From Simmondsia chinensis (lineage: Eukaryota > Streptophyta > Magnoliopsida > Caryophyllales > Simmondsiaceae), in assembly GCA_018398585.1 (NCBI GenBank), contig JAGTTD010000009.1, forward strand, positions 16,063,193 to 16,127,192: a stretch of 64,000 bases of DNA. The letters are read 5' to 3'. A program made the translations under genes and the position numbers. Of this stretch, positions 53,845 to 64,000 are shown in pieces; positions within the stretch are counted from its first letter, which is position 1, and every line of letters starts with the position of its first letter. Under the pieces are notes generated by a model. That model did not search any database and was not told the DNA's origin. It saw nothing but the letters and a program-made list of their open reading frames with translations.

Positions 53845-54079
53845 AAATAACTATTATAGTTCTATTCATATTAATAATTAGGAATTTTGTTGGGGAAGCT
53901 CAAAGTTAGAAACATAAAAATACAATTTTCCATGACCAAAATGATGTTGTTTCGATGGTAACATTGAAGTTTTGTGCCATAATTATTCATTTGCTCATGA
54001 GAAAATTGAAACGCAACGTTTGGGCACAATTTGTAATTAAACATCAGTATTTTGTGATCAATTTAAAACCCTTAAGTTT

Positions 54080-54240
54080 ATTAAGGATGTGTGGACACAC
54101 AAGTAAGGATAAGATAAGGAATGGCGCTTTAAGAAGTAAATTGAGAGTGGCTACAATTGAGGATATGTGTGAGAATGTTAGGAGGAGACCGATCACTACC
54201 CCTACAAATTGGGCATGTTAGGAGGATACGTTTAATTTTT
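54080..54240 (+). pseudogene. RTE-type LINE C-terminal scrap
   Basis: Encodes LRMCGHTSKDKIRNGALRSK and LRVATIEDM, then VRRRP, matching the MCGHTRKDRIR..VGVASIEDK region of the LINEs at 16.9 and 20.5 kb. Only about 50 codons with internal deletions. Confidence 0.75.
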
Positions 54241-54575
54241 AATCAAAGGAACTAAAAAAAATGATTTTAACTTTAGAAAAATAAAAAATTAAAAAATTTC
54301 CAAAAATATCTTCAAGAAATAAAAAAAAGACATTACTTTCCAAAATTTCTTTGCATAAATAATAAATAAATAAAAACTTTCTAAAAGTGGTATATAATGT
54401 ACATTGGCGCCGAGCTATGAAATCTTGTAACAAATCAGTGTATAATATACACGTATTTGTACACCTATTAATACATGTAACCATTACATCTTTGTCCTCA
54501 CACTCTCTCTCTCTCCGATGAATTAGGGTTGTTGGCAGGATCGCAGAAGGAAGGACGATCCGACGATCCCTCTCT
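54241..54575. other. Spacer with a CT-rich 5' leader-like end
   Basis: AT-rich, then CACTCTCTCTCTCTCCGATG (54499) and a GGCAGGATCGCAGAAGG stretch ending in CTCTCTCTGTAAGT, like a short 5' UTR exon and intron donor. No ORF follows. Confidence 0.35.
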
Positions 54576-55850
54576 TTCTCTCTGTAAGTTAATATTCTAC
54601 GATGAATTTTTACTTGTTTCACCATTGATGATGATCATGGTGAGTTTTCTAGTTTTTTTTTTTATTTATTAATTTTAATGGACTTTCCCCACTTTTAGGG
54701 TCTCATATAGTCCGAGTTTCATGATATTAGGGTTTTATGATTTTTCTTTGATGAATTTCTATTTGTTTCACCATTGATGATCATAATGATGATGAATTTT
54801 CTCGTTTCCTTCGAATTTTAATCGACTTTCGTTGCTTGTGGGGTTTCACATAATCCGAGTTTCATGATATTAGAGTTTTATGATTTTTCTTCAATGAATT
54901 GCTTCTTTTTTAACCATTAATGTTGCTGATGAGTTTTCTAGTTTCTTTTGAATTCTAATCAACTTTTGCTGAATTTAGGGTCTCATATAGTATGAGTTTC
55001 ATGACATTACGGTTTCATGATTTTTCTTTGATGAATTGCTACTTGTTTCACCATTAATGATACTGATGCTAATGATGATGAGTTTTCTAGTTTCCCTTGA
55101 ATTTTAATCAACTCTTGCTGATATTAGGATTTCATATAGTATGAGTTCCAGGATATTAGGGTTCCATTATTTTTTTCGATGAGTTGCTACTTGTTTACAT
55201 GAAGAATAGGCAAAGGGAAAGAGGGTTGAGTGGCGGAAACACCTTTATTGCTAGCACTTTACAAAGGTGTTTTTATAGAAGGTGCTTCTTAAAAAACAAT
55301 TTGTCACAACTTGCAGAATAGGCCCTATGAATATGAAAGGAACTTGTTTTATTCTGCGAAGTTAGGATTTTCAACAAGTTGAAAAGTCTGGGGTTGCCAA
55401 ATCTTATTTTATAGGCATCAACATATGATAATGCTAGGGCTTTGATCCATGTCTTAAAATGGCTAGGGCTTGGCCTCGACTGTGCATTTCTTTGTGTTAA
55501 TTGCTCTTGTGGCATTATCATGTTGACTTTTTGGGTTCTTTTTAGCGTAAATACTGCTGAATTCTAGATATAGTTATTTCTACTATCATTCACTTCTTTG
55601 TAGTTTTGTTGACCTACATCCACGTAGTTTTAATTTAGTATAGTAGGCCTTCTTGTTTGGATTCAATTTCAATTGTTTTATGCTAGTGTTTGTTCAACTG
55701 TTTTTTACAAATCTATTGCACATTCAATGATTTGATTAGATCTTATAAAGCGATGTATGTTTGCTTTTTCTTCTTTGAATAAGCAAAATGAGTTCTTTTT
55801 TATCAGAAACATTGCAAACAAGAATTGACCGTTGTTTACATGAAGAATTG
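54576..55850 (+). repeat. Repeat family copy C (related to the inverted-repeat arms)
   Basis: Shares GTAAGTTAAT...GGTTTCATATAGT, then GAAGTTAGGATTTTCAACAAG..., ATCAACATATGAT, and CATTTCTTTGTGTTAATTGC to AAGCAAAATGAGTTC with arms A and B. It lacks the SINE insertion that both arms carry: AAATACTGCTGAATTCTAGA at 55550-55570 is the empty site. A stretch at about 55195-55360 is unique to it. Confidence 0.78.
54601..55190 (+). repeat. Tandem repeat inside copy C, four units of 137-149 bp
   Basis: Units start with GATGAATT.CTACTTGTTTCACC at 54601, 54750, 54893 and 55030, with a fifth partial start at 55178. Each contains GAGTTTTCTAGTTTCC and TTTCATGATATTAGGGTTT. The arms A and B have about one unit each. 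Confidence 0.8.
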
Positions 55851-55999
55851 GAGTAAAAACTTTACCAGTCTAACTGCTCTACTTACGTGTATTGTTTAAT
55901 TTGTTAGAACTTGATAAGACTTTAGTTATGTGAAAGGTGTTGTAGTAGTTTAATTTGTTACGGTGCTACGTTCATCCTTGCTATGGTTTTGTGTTTGAT

Positions 56000-57420
56000 T
56001 AAATATCAATTGCTCGGTGGTATGGTTTGTTATATTTTCGTTCCTAATGATGGATTTCCTTTTTGGACCAAGTTTCCCAACAAGTTTGGGGGTTGGAGCA
56101 GGAACCTCGAGATTTCATCATTAAGCCTCAATCTTCAAACTGGGGAGAATTTCTTACCTCTTATTTTGTTCTTTTCTTTTCATTTGATACTGATGACAAT
56201 GTCAATATTTAAGTTTGGGGCTGGGAGAGAAACATTCTGAGTAAAATTTTCCAAAAATTTTACAATTCCAAATAACACTTAGTTTCTCTTGTATAGTTTT
56301 ATTTTGTCTTTAGATTTGGCTTAAGTGCCTCCTCGAGTTCGCAACTTTTATGTGGGAATTTGAATAGTAACGGTGAAAAATAAGATTTTCTTCTTCTTTA
56401 TTTTTAGTTTTTCATTTCTTTTTTGCATTTTACTTGTTTATATTTAGCATTGTGTGCTACCCATGATTGTGCCTACGGCCCTAGTATCATATTTTCTAGG
56501 CAAATGTTTTACCATTTTCTACTTGTTTACATTGATTGGTCTCGAATAACTTGAGAATCATTATTTTTTGTGATCTAAATGCAACGCATTCTTTACTCTA
56601 AGACATTATCTTGACAAAGCTATGGTGTTTATTTTCATTAGTTGGCAGGCTGTATGGCATTCTCTTTGATTGAGATGGTCGAATTTGAATAGTTTGCATT
56701 AGAATGTTGTTTACATGATCGATTTTTATGGTTATGCCTAGGATAAATTGAAAGCAACAATAAAAAAAAGGGTAAACATTCCTTAAAAAAAAAAAAAGAA
56801 AATAAGAAAAGAAAAAAAAGAGAGGGGAAGGGTACCAATGCTTGTAATTCTTTGAAATAAGTAAGCACCCGTGACTAGTTAGCTCTTGTAGCGTTTGTGT
56901 CTCGAGTAAGTAGATCCGTAGGGGTTTTTTTAACATCTGGAATCTTGAGCCAACTGGATCGGGAGCTGTCGGTTGAAAGCTCGTTACATGGGCCACATAG
57001 AAAGCTTAAGAAGAGCTAACATAATTAGTCACTTGAGATTGAGTCTCTGAACACCGCTATCTTGTGTTAGAAAGTTCATCTTTCGTATATGTGCTACAGT
57101 GTGATGGTCTCGTGCCTTGGCACCTCGGGTGATTAAGGTATGTAGGGGTCCTTTTAAACCTAGCAACCTCGGCCAACTGTAAGGGGATTGTTGACCTCAA
57201 AGCCCGCTAGAAGGGGTAACTAGAAAGCAAGAAAAAACTAAGCACTTAAAAAGAGATCATTGCATGAATGTAGCTTTCAATTGTAGTCTTGGGCAATAAC
57301 CCTTTAAATCTTGTTTGTGATTGGCAAAACTAACGTCTACTATTTGTTCCTTGGTCTTAAATTAGGGAGAATGAGTAAAACGTAATATGCTTAGCCGACT
57401 TTTGAGTTCATCCTCTTAGG
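56000..57420 (+). mobile_element. Athila-like 3' internal fragment
   Basis: 56186-56218 (GATGACAATGTCAATATTTAAG then TTTGGGG) parallels the internal polypurine-like site at 36886-36914. The block AGCCAACTGGATCGGGAGCTG at 56948 (first 20 bases quoted to AGCTG) with CTCGTTACATGGGCCACA parallels 37340-37400 of the 10 kb Athila-like element. A weaker further copy is at about 57145. No LTR or coding domain is found, so it is a remnant. Confidence 0.5.
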
Positions 57421-57559
57421 TAATCAATGGGTTTTTTAAGAGTAGACATTTTGCTTTAGATCCTTAAATGAAGAATCTCTATTATTCTTTTCTGACAAGA
57501 GTAGATTTGTGGAGAATGGTGACTAATTTCCTATAAGCATGAAAACTTTGGTTTTCTTG

Positions 57560-58560
57560 GATAATTGATTGGGGGTCTAAGGTGGAGAGGAAATTTAAAC
57601 TTTGGTAGCGCTTCTTTATTGTACCAAGGGCCTTATTGGTGCACTTAAGAAAGCTATTAGACTTACTTTTGGCTGTTTAGTACTATGATTGTCCTATTAG
57701 TTCATTTCTCTTAGGGAAGTCTTTTGAATCAATTTGGTGGATCCTTAAAACAACCCACTGATCAATTTGTTTGATTTGCTCTTTTCAGGTAATAGGAATT
57801 CATTTTTTAAGTTTATGTTTGCAAGAATTTAAGTGATGCTATATAATCATTAAGTTTTAGTCTTTGATGGTTTTACTTTTTAATATGTAATATTTGTAAA
57901 ATTCTTTCAATAAATATGAAGTACTACACATATAAATTGGTAAGGCAATGACAAAGGTGCTGCTGCATAACGGTCAATTGCATAATTAGTTATTTAGAAG
58001 TTTTAATGGTAACTGAGTTCTCTTTGTATAGCCATTGGCTAAAATGGATGGCGCAATGTGCTTGCGCACAAAGCTCTAGTTTTAAGTCTCGCATGGGTTT
58101 TTAAAATGAAAATTAGTCATGGACCTAGTGTACATCATGCAGTTATCCATTGATGTTTGCTATATTCAATCGAAAAGGCGAAAAAACTATTGGCCAATTG
58201 ATTATTTTGTAGTTCATTGATGGGCTAAGAATTGATGGATGGAGAAACAAATTGACTAGAGATTCATCTTGGGTTCCTATAAAATCCGAGAAGAATAAAG
58301 AAAAGTGTTGTATGGAAGTTAGGAGTTTGAACACTCCCAGAGTAAATAGTGAAAAGCTTTGCTCCATGTTTCTTCTTTTGAAAGATCTTCTTTCCTGCCT
58401 TTCAAATCCATGTTGTCTCAACAAGGTTTGCATTCGTACTAGGATTTGGTGTGTGTCTGGTGCTAGTATTTGTTTCAATAACTTTGTGATTGTATTGTAT
58501 ATACATAGATATCTAAAAGGGGAGAAAAAAGAGAATTGTAATTTCAAGTGTTGACTTATC
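57560..58560 (+). repeat. Duplicated low-copy block, copy 1
   Basis: Shares with 60465-61330 the stretches AACTTTGGTAG.GCTTCTTTATTG, GGGAAGTCTTTTGAAT, the GTGCTTGCGCACAAAGCTC..GTTTTAAGTC segment (58056) and the GAGAAACAAATTGACTAG region. The GCGCAATGTGCTTGCGCAC..AGTTTTAAGTC part has weak tRNA box A/box B character. No gene is recognised; the longer open frames (58143-58598) lie on both strands. Confidence 0.5.
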
Positions 58561-58579
58561 ACATATACTCTTCCTATTT

Positions 58580-58665
58580 GGCGGTGTCGATAGTGCATTT
58601 CCTTCTGTTTCTAGTGATGAGGCTGATGAAATGTTGAAGTTCAATTACGTATGCTTTCCTAACTG
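58580..58665 (+). other. Candidate exon with donor site
   Basis: Open stretch encoding GVDSAFPSVSSDEADEMLKF then NYVCFPNW, ending in a TG|GTAAGT donor. Protein-like composition, but no acceptor AG directly before it and no family recognised. Confidence 0.25.
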
Positions 58666-59639
58666 GTAAGTTGACACGTTCCTATCATTTGCTCAAAGTC
58701 TTTCTTTGAAAATTTTCTCAGACATGAACATTTTTGGTGAACTGCTCAATGCTAATCTGGACTCTCTACTTTTTTGCAAGTGCATTCACAAAATTTCAAT
58801 GTTGGGATTCGGGCATGAATGCTTCTTGATAAGATTTCATCAAAATTTCAAAGTTGCATCTTCTTGCAGCTATGAATTCTTCTAAGGTAAGTGATTAAGG
58901 AGTGTGAAGAAATATCCTTTTCCATTTTTTGTTCTTTTAGTGACCTTATCATCAATCTGATTTTGGTTTGTTGTGGGCCCTGATTTTACTCGTGGGCATG
59001 GCCAATTGTGATATTTTTGGAGCTTAAAGCAAATTTGGTCGATGGACGCCTTTATCTATAATTGAGATGTCCAAGGCCAATTTAAGCACATCTCAAATTA
59101 TCTACGTTATATTATAATATCAATTAATATGTGAGATTCTTATATGTTATATATGTACTTGTATGATTACAATATGTCATACACATGTGATTATTTCTTC
59201 AATTACGAGTGATGATATTTGATAAAAGCAAGCTGATAACATAATTGTTTTTCAAAAGCAACCCTTTACAAATTAGGGGCCTCATGAAATTCATCTTGTG
59301 CATACAGTTTTCAACAATTTTTTTTTTTTTTTTTTATAAATTATGTTTATGCAACTTTGTAGATGCGGGCATAGTTGGTTGAACTACATATATACCTGAG
59401 TTTTACTATTCTTTCTCAATGATTGTACTCTATTAGCTCCATAGTAGCTGTTTATTATCTCCCTATTTTTTAATATCAAATGTTCGTTAATGTCTATGAT
59501 CTAATTAGTACAACACTTCTAATTATTCACTGCAACGGTAATAATCAAGTGTAATTATTGCAGTCTAAGTCCTGAAAAATTATAAGCTATTGTCCTTTGT
59601 GTGTGGCTATGTTTTGTACTGTGGCGAATTTGCAAGCAG
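58666..59639. other. Intron-like or intergenic DNA
   Basis: No coding signal except a possible 17-bp CTATGAATTCTTCTAAG piece between CAG and GTAAGT at about 58870. A T19-20 run is at about 59318-59337. Confidence 0.35.
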
Positions 59640-59691
59640 AGTTTTTTATTGGGCTGCTCTTAAGATCTATGAAGAATTATGTGAATATAAA
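59640..59691 (+). other. Candidate exon (52 bp, splice sites present)
   Basis: Between a TTGCAAGCAG acceptor and an AAA|GTGAGT donor the sequence encodes VFYWAALKIYEELCEYK. Unrecognised; too short to call alone. Confidence 0.25.
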
Positions 59692-60464
59692 GTGAGTGGC
59701 CGTCTTCTCTAAGTGTGTGCTGCAGGTGCCTATGTTTATAATCAAATCATGGTTTGCAGTTAGAGTGTTATCAATGTAATAATATCCTGGGTTTTTGATG
59801 TGAAATATAAGTTTCTCTTTTAGCATTAGTTTTGCAGAAATTTGAGTGGGGACCATAATGGAAAATTGTATTAAACAGTTGTGTTGTGTAATTATGTCCA
59901 AAGACTTGATTTTTCTTTCTGTGCTCTGTTTAATCCTAGCTAGGCTTTTTTGTTTAGATTCGATATCAATGGTTTGATGTTATAGTTTCTTTCATCAATT
60001 TTAATGAATCCTTTGCACATACTAGGATTTCCAGAAGAGAGAAATGGATGCTAGAAACAGAATTCGGAATTATAATTTCTGAGCTCAATGTCTTCCTATG
60101 TCTTTGTTGAAACTTCTACTTACATTCATGCTGCATTCTGCATATCTATAAGTTTGAAATTGATGCTTAAGATTACACTATGACCTGTCTTATGTAACAA
60201 CAATTGTACATTTTTTCTCCTTTTCCTTTGTTATCATCTTCAGTGTCAAGAAAGAAGCTTGTTTTTCAATTTACAATTTCACAAGAAGAGTTGAGCACTT
60301 TGTTAGTGTGACACCTTTCTATTGGTTTGTAAAGCTTCATATATTTGTCTCTCATCTAGTTTGATCCCCTTATATAATTGATGATACACTTTAGGTAAAT
60401 GCATAAAAAGTTTCAGTACACCTCCATTGCTAATGGTATTGCATTGCTATGCACACTTGCAGTG
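59692..60464. other. No gene; blocks shared with 48.2-48.8 kb
   Basis: 59967-60110 and 60239-60365 resemble 48672-48790 and 48245-48370 but in swapped order, so the duplication has been rearranged. Confidence 0.4.
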
Positions 60465-61330
60465 ACAGGGTTTTGGCGGAGAGGGAATTAGAACTTTGGT
60501 AGTGTTTCATTGTTGGACCTGTGCCTTTTTGGTGCACTCAAGAAAGCATGTTGTCCTTAGTGATGGCTGTTAAGTACCTTGCTTGGTCTATTAGTTTGTT
60601 TCCAATGGGGAAGTCTTTTGAATTATTTTGGGGAATGTTTATAAACAATCCGTTAATCAATTTGAATTGCCGTTATGTGTTATGTACTATTCTTTGAAAT
60701 CACAATGGGGTTTTTCTGGGGAATACTAATTCCTTTTTGAAGTGTTATGTTTGCAAAAGATTGAACAAAATGTTATAAAATCATTAGTTTTCATTTCTTT
60801 GATAGTTTTAATTTTTCAACATGTAATATCTATAATTATGTTTTTAATAAATATTTATAGAATCAGTAGTACTATGTTTTGAACTTCCAAGAATGTTTGC
60901 TTGATATATTAAAACTATTTGAGTTCACCTTGTCCACTTGCGCAAATGGATTGCACAATGTGCCTGTGCACAAAGCTATAGTTTTAAGTCCTACGTGTGT
61001 TTTTAAAATGAAATATTAGTCATCGACTATAGTCTACTGCAATTAATGTCTTTAATTGATCAATTGATGCTTATTGTTATCATTCCACAAGGCAAAATAC
61101 AGTCGATCATTTGATTATTTTGTACGAGATCGATGTACAAAGAAACAATTTGATTACGCATCCATCTCGAGCTGCTAGAAAATTTGAAAAGAATAAACAG
61201 AAGTGCGCGTATTTGTTTCGTCGCCTTTTATGTTTCTGTTTCATATACATAGATATGAGAAGGAGAAAAAAGAGAATTTTGATTTTGATTTTCATGTTGT
61301 TTTTTATTTCACGTGTTAGTCTATTCTTTT
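60465..61330 (+). repeat. Duplicated low-copy block, copy 2
   Basis: Counterpart of 57560-58560; contains TGCACTCAAGAAAGC, GGGAAGTCTTTTGAATT, GTGCCTGTGCACAAAGCTA and AAGAATAAACAGAAGTG. Diverged by substitutions and indels throughout. Confidence 0.5.
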
Positions 61331-62254
61331 TTCGAAACTTTACATATTTATTTTATCATAGATATGTAAATATATTCTAAGTCTCTAACTTATGATTAAG
61401 GAATCAACCTTAACTTACAGTAATGGAAGTCGTACTCTGTGGTTGTTTTTCACTTATAGAACACGTTTGCTTTGGGTATTCCTTATGATTAAGAAACTGA
61501 CCTTGACATATATTCTTCCTTTCTTAAAAAATGTGTTTCTATTGTATATACATACATATCAAAGGGGAAAAAATGGAGAATCATAATTTTAGTTTCCATG
61601 TAGTTATTGATTTTAGGTGTTTTGTTCTCTATTACCTTTATGCATCCATTTGGGGATTGTATGTCCCAATCATACTTGAAATTGTCTCTTAGCCTTGTGA
61701 AGTTCTCTTTGTCTTTATGCTTTCATTTGCGGTGCACTCTCAACTTTTCACCAATATAGCATTTTTTTTTTCATTTTTCCATGTATATCCAACCTTCTGT
61801 ATTGAAAGAAAATAGGGGATTATATGAGAAGGCGAGTACTCTCGAGCCAGAGACAATAATTTTGTAGGAAAAAAGTGGAGCTGGCGTTAGAGGAGCATCA
61901 TGGGTTATGGCCAAGATGATTTACTGCAGTGTTGGTATTTGGTGGCATTATATGTTGACTTCTAAGAGAGTTGGGTTATAATAAGCAGATAAGTTTAGGC
62001 CATAGGGAATAGGTATAGTCAAAGATAATCTCTACAAGACTACACACTTGATGTTTGATGTTCACTTTTAGAGAAGATGATTGTTTTTCCATTCGACTGA
62101 AATTGTTCAAGATTTGTTTGTTATTCATATCAACATTCTTATTTATATTTTTTGGTTCACAAAATACCTCATTTCAAAAATTCTTGGAATTCATGTCAGA
62201 ATATCATATTCTTTGCTTAATAGGCATAATTTGTGTTGGAAGCTAGATGTTTAG
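61331..62254. other. No gene recognised
   Basis: AT-rich. Short open frames at 61392 and 62055 are hydrophobic by composition only. Confidence 0.35.
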
Positions 62255-62405
62255 GAGACTAATTTTTGTGCTGCTTCACTTTGTTAAGCTCTTACCTGAC
62301 CGTAAGCTCAAGACACTTTGCCAGTTGCCTTTGAAGAATCTTCCTGAAATAAAAGATGGCTATTCTCTTCTACTTGTGGTAATGGGAGGAATGCTTGAAG
62401 CTCAG
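62255..62405 (+). other. Candidate coding stretch or exon
   Basis: Open frame encoding LLHFVKLLPDRKLKTLCQLP and LKNLPEIKDGYSLLLVVMGG, then MLEAQ before a donor-like CAG|GTATCT at 62406. Helical, HEAT-repeat-like character. I do not recognise the protein. Confidence 0.3.
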
Positions 62406-62598
62406 GTATCTCTGCCTTTTCCTTTGCAATTATTTGTAGATTCAGTACGCATGTTGAGCATATATATGATCTTCTGATTCTTTTCAATAGATCACGAATA
62501 TAGGGAAAAAAAAAACATTTTTTCTTTTCGGGTTACAAAAAACACTAAAGGTTTCATAGGCACCAAAGTTATACTCAGATTTTGATCTCTCGCCCCCG

Positions 62599-62637
<39 letters not shown>
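62599..62637. repeat. (C)39 homopolymer
   Basis: Uninterrupted run of C after CGCCCCCG. Could be partly a sequencing or assembly artefact. Confidence 0.85.
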
Positions 62638-62640
<3 letters not shown>

Positions 62641-62649
62641 TACAAGCAT

Positions 62650-62935
62650 TGATGGTGGTGATTTGGGGCTAAGGTGTGTATGTAATGTGATCCGAGCCTT
62701 GAGTTCGTGAGGCTCGAGACTCACGGCTCCGCTCCGCTCCGCTCAGTTGAGCTCAAACTTACTCGACGAGCTCCAATCTGAACTTGCCTTATTTAGGCTC
62801 ATTTAAGCTTGATTTAGGCTCGCTTTTGCTTATCACTGCTCAAGCTTGGCTCAATTAGGCATGTTTATGCTGATACATAGTAACAAGGCAAGCTTATTTA
62901 GGCTTGCGAGCCTCCAAGATCAAAAATCATGTTAG
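62650..62935. mobile_element. GAGCC/GGCTC-rich degenerate element
   Basis: Dense GAGCTC, GGCTCG and TTTAGGCTC words like the hAT-like element at 40079, but no clear inverted ends or target duplication. Confidence 0.3.
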
Positions 62936-63378
62936 TTGCGGTTTATGGAACTCTCACAAAAATCATTTTAGTTTCCGGCTTCTACTTCAGCTTCAAACCA
63001 GAGAAGTAGTTTCTATTATTTAAAAACACTTTCCTCTCAAAGACAAATCCTCCTAAAATCTGAAAGAGGAAAAAGCACTTTACAAAAAGGAAGCTCGGCC
63101 AAACAGATCCTTGGATACTCCGTAGTTCTCTCTTGGAAGGTGCGTAACGTTAATCAGTTATTATACACATAGAATGTTTATTTGGCAACGATCCAGCAAC
63201 AACCGTGCAAAGCTGCGCAAGCTTTGTATAACCTCCCTTCCCTTTATGTTTTGTGGTTCATTATGTTATTACTTTTGTTGCTGAATCTGTCGTTTGTAAT
63301 ACCACAATGCTAGTATATCTTCTCTATTTGATGGGCCAGTCTATTTGTCTGAGTCACTTCCTACATTTTCAATTTCAG
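62936..63378. other. No gene seen
   Basis: Unassigned DNA with no coding signal. Confidence 0.35.
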
Positions 63379-63450
63379 GCCGTGATGGTTGATGAGGTGG
63401 ACTCTTTTCTTTTCCACCCACACTTGGGTTTACCTGCGAAATATCATGTT
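63379..63450 (+). other. Candidate exon with acceptor site
   Basis: TTTTCAATTTCAG is followed by a frame encoding AVMVDEVDSFLFHPHLGLPA then KYH before a GTTGTG donor-like site. The frame stays open to 63537 but becomes Phe/Tyr/Leu-rich by composition. Unrecognised. Confidence 0.28.
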
Positions 63451-64000
63451 GTGTCTCACCCACTATTTAATATTCCTACTTATTTATGGTCTCTTTCATA
63501 TCGTTTTGCATTTTACTTATGTATTGCTTTTCTGTGATAGGATTTCGTAATTCATGCATTTACAATAGTTATAAATAAATTTTGTTTTTTAAACAATTAG
63601 CAGGTAGTAGTTTTAGTAGTTAAGATTTGAGTGTTCCATAGAAAGCAGTAGTAGCAGCTACCTGTTTGACTGGCCATAAAGGCCTTGAGTTTGAAAGTTT
63701 GAAACCCGACTTCTCCACTCTTTGTATTATATTTCAATACAAGGTACAAAGTGTGTATATGCTTTATTCCCCATTTGAACTCAACAGACATTGCCATTTT
63801 GGGTGCCTTGTAAGGTTACAAAAACGGTTTTTAGGCCTTTTCCTAACACTGCAAGGTTTTGAGACACTTTGTTTCTTCACTGTCGCTGGTGCCATGTTTT
63901 TCACCTGTTTTATTTGAACTCTAGAATCTGTCCACGGTATTGTATATGGTTTTGCAACTTTCTAAGTTTTGACCTGTGACATATACTCTTTCAATATACA
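63451..64000. other. No gene seen
   Basis: AT-rich to the window edge; nothing recognised. Confidence 0.35.

Overview
The window looks like transposon-rich nuclear DNA from a dicot plant. It is AT-rich and packed with plant-type elements: Ty3/gypsy chromovirus and Athila, Ty1/copia, RTE-type LINEs, CACTA, hAT, Mutator and Harbinger-like MITEs. A 5S rRNA-like promoter sequence with plant-type boxes recurs through it. The repeat mix made me think of a woody dicot such as Camellia, but that is an impression and not shown by the sequence. I see no intact protein-coding gene, no rRNA or tRNA gene and no CRISPR array. Host coding sequence appears only as fragments: an asparagine synthetase exon (about 18.3 kb), a SelT-like fragment (about 48.9 kb), an unidentified C-terminus at the left edge, and a few unidentified exon-like stretches.

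Layout. 0.4-4.0 kb: degenerate copia pol with a 1.1 kb internal tandem duplication. 4.96-5.66 kb: 3' end of an RTE-type LINE (minus). 5.66-16.43 kb: a probable large decayed CACTA element holding a 91-bp tandem array, two GC-rich blocks and four SINEs. 16.4-17.3 and 19.8-21.2 kb: RTE-type LINE pieces. 22.55-28.56 kb: a 5S-headed SINE split by a 5.75 kb chromovirus. 29.0-39.0 kb: an Athila-like element without reverse transcriptase or integrase, carrying a nested gag-protease-only chromovirus relative at 31.9-35.6 kb. 39.9-42.7 kb: an imperfect inverted repeat with MITE, SINE and tRNA-like insertions. 43.1-47.9 kb: a third, non-autonomous relative of the chromovirus with unrecognised coding-like DNA. 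48.9-49.2 kb: SelT-like pseudogene. 50.5-53.9 kb: a run of MITEs, a TRIM candidate and a full-length 5S SINE. 54.5-62 kb: low-copy duplicated blocks and Athila 3' debris.

The most interesting system is a SINE family with a 5S rRNA head (box A, intermediate element and box C kept) joined to a 3' half that matches the 3' terminus of the RTE LINEs in the same window. Six head-bearing copies are present. Three have target-site duplications of 17-19 bp, one of them split across a later chromovirus insertion. The simplest model is a Pol III (5S-type) transcript that borrows the RTE LINE machinery through a copied LINE tail.

The three chromovirus-type elements share a tRNA-Met primer site, a pyrimidine-rich LTR end and the same block before the polypurine tract. 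Only one ever carried the full polymerase set, and it is now broken by stops and frameshifts.
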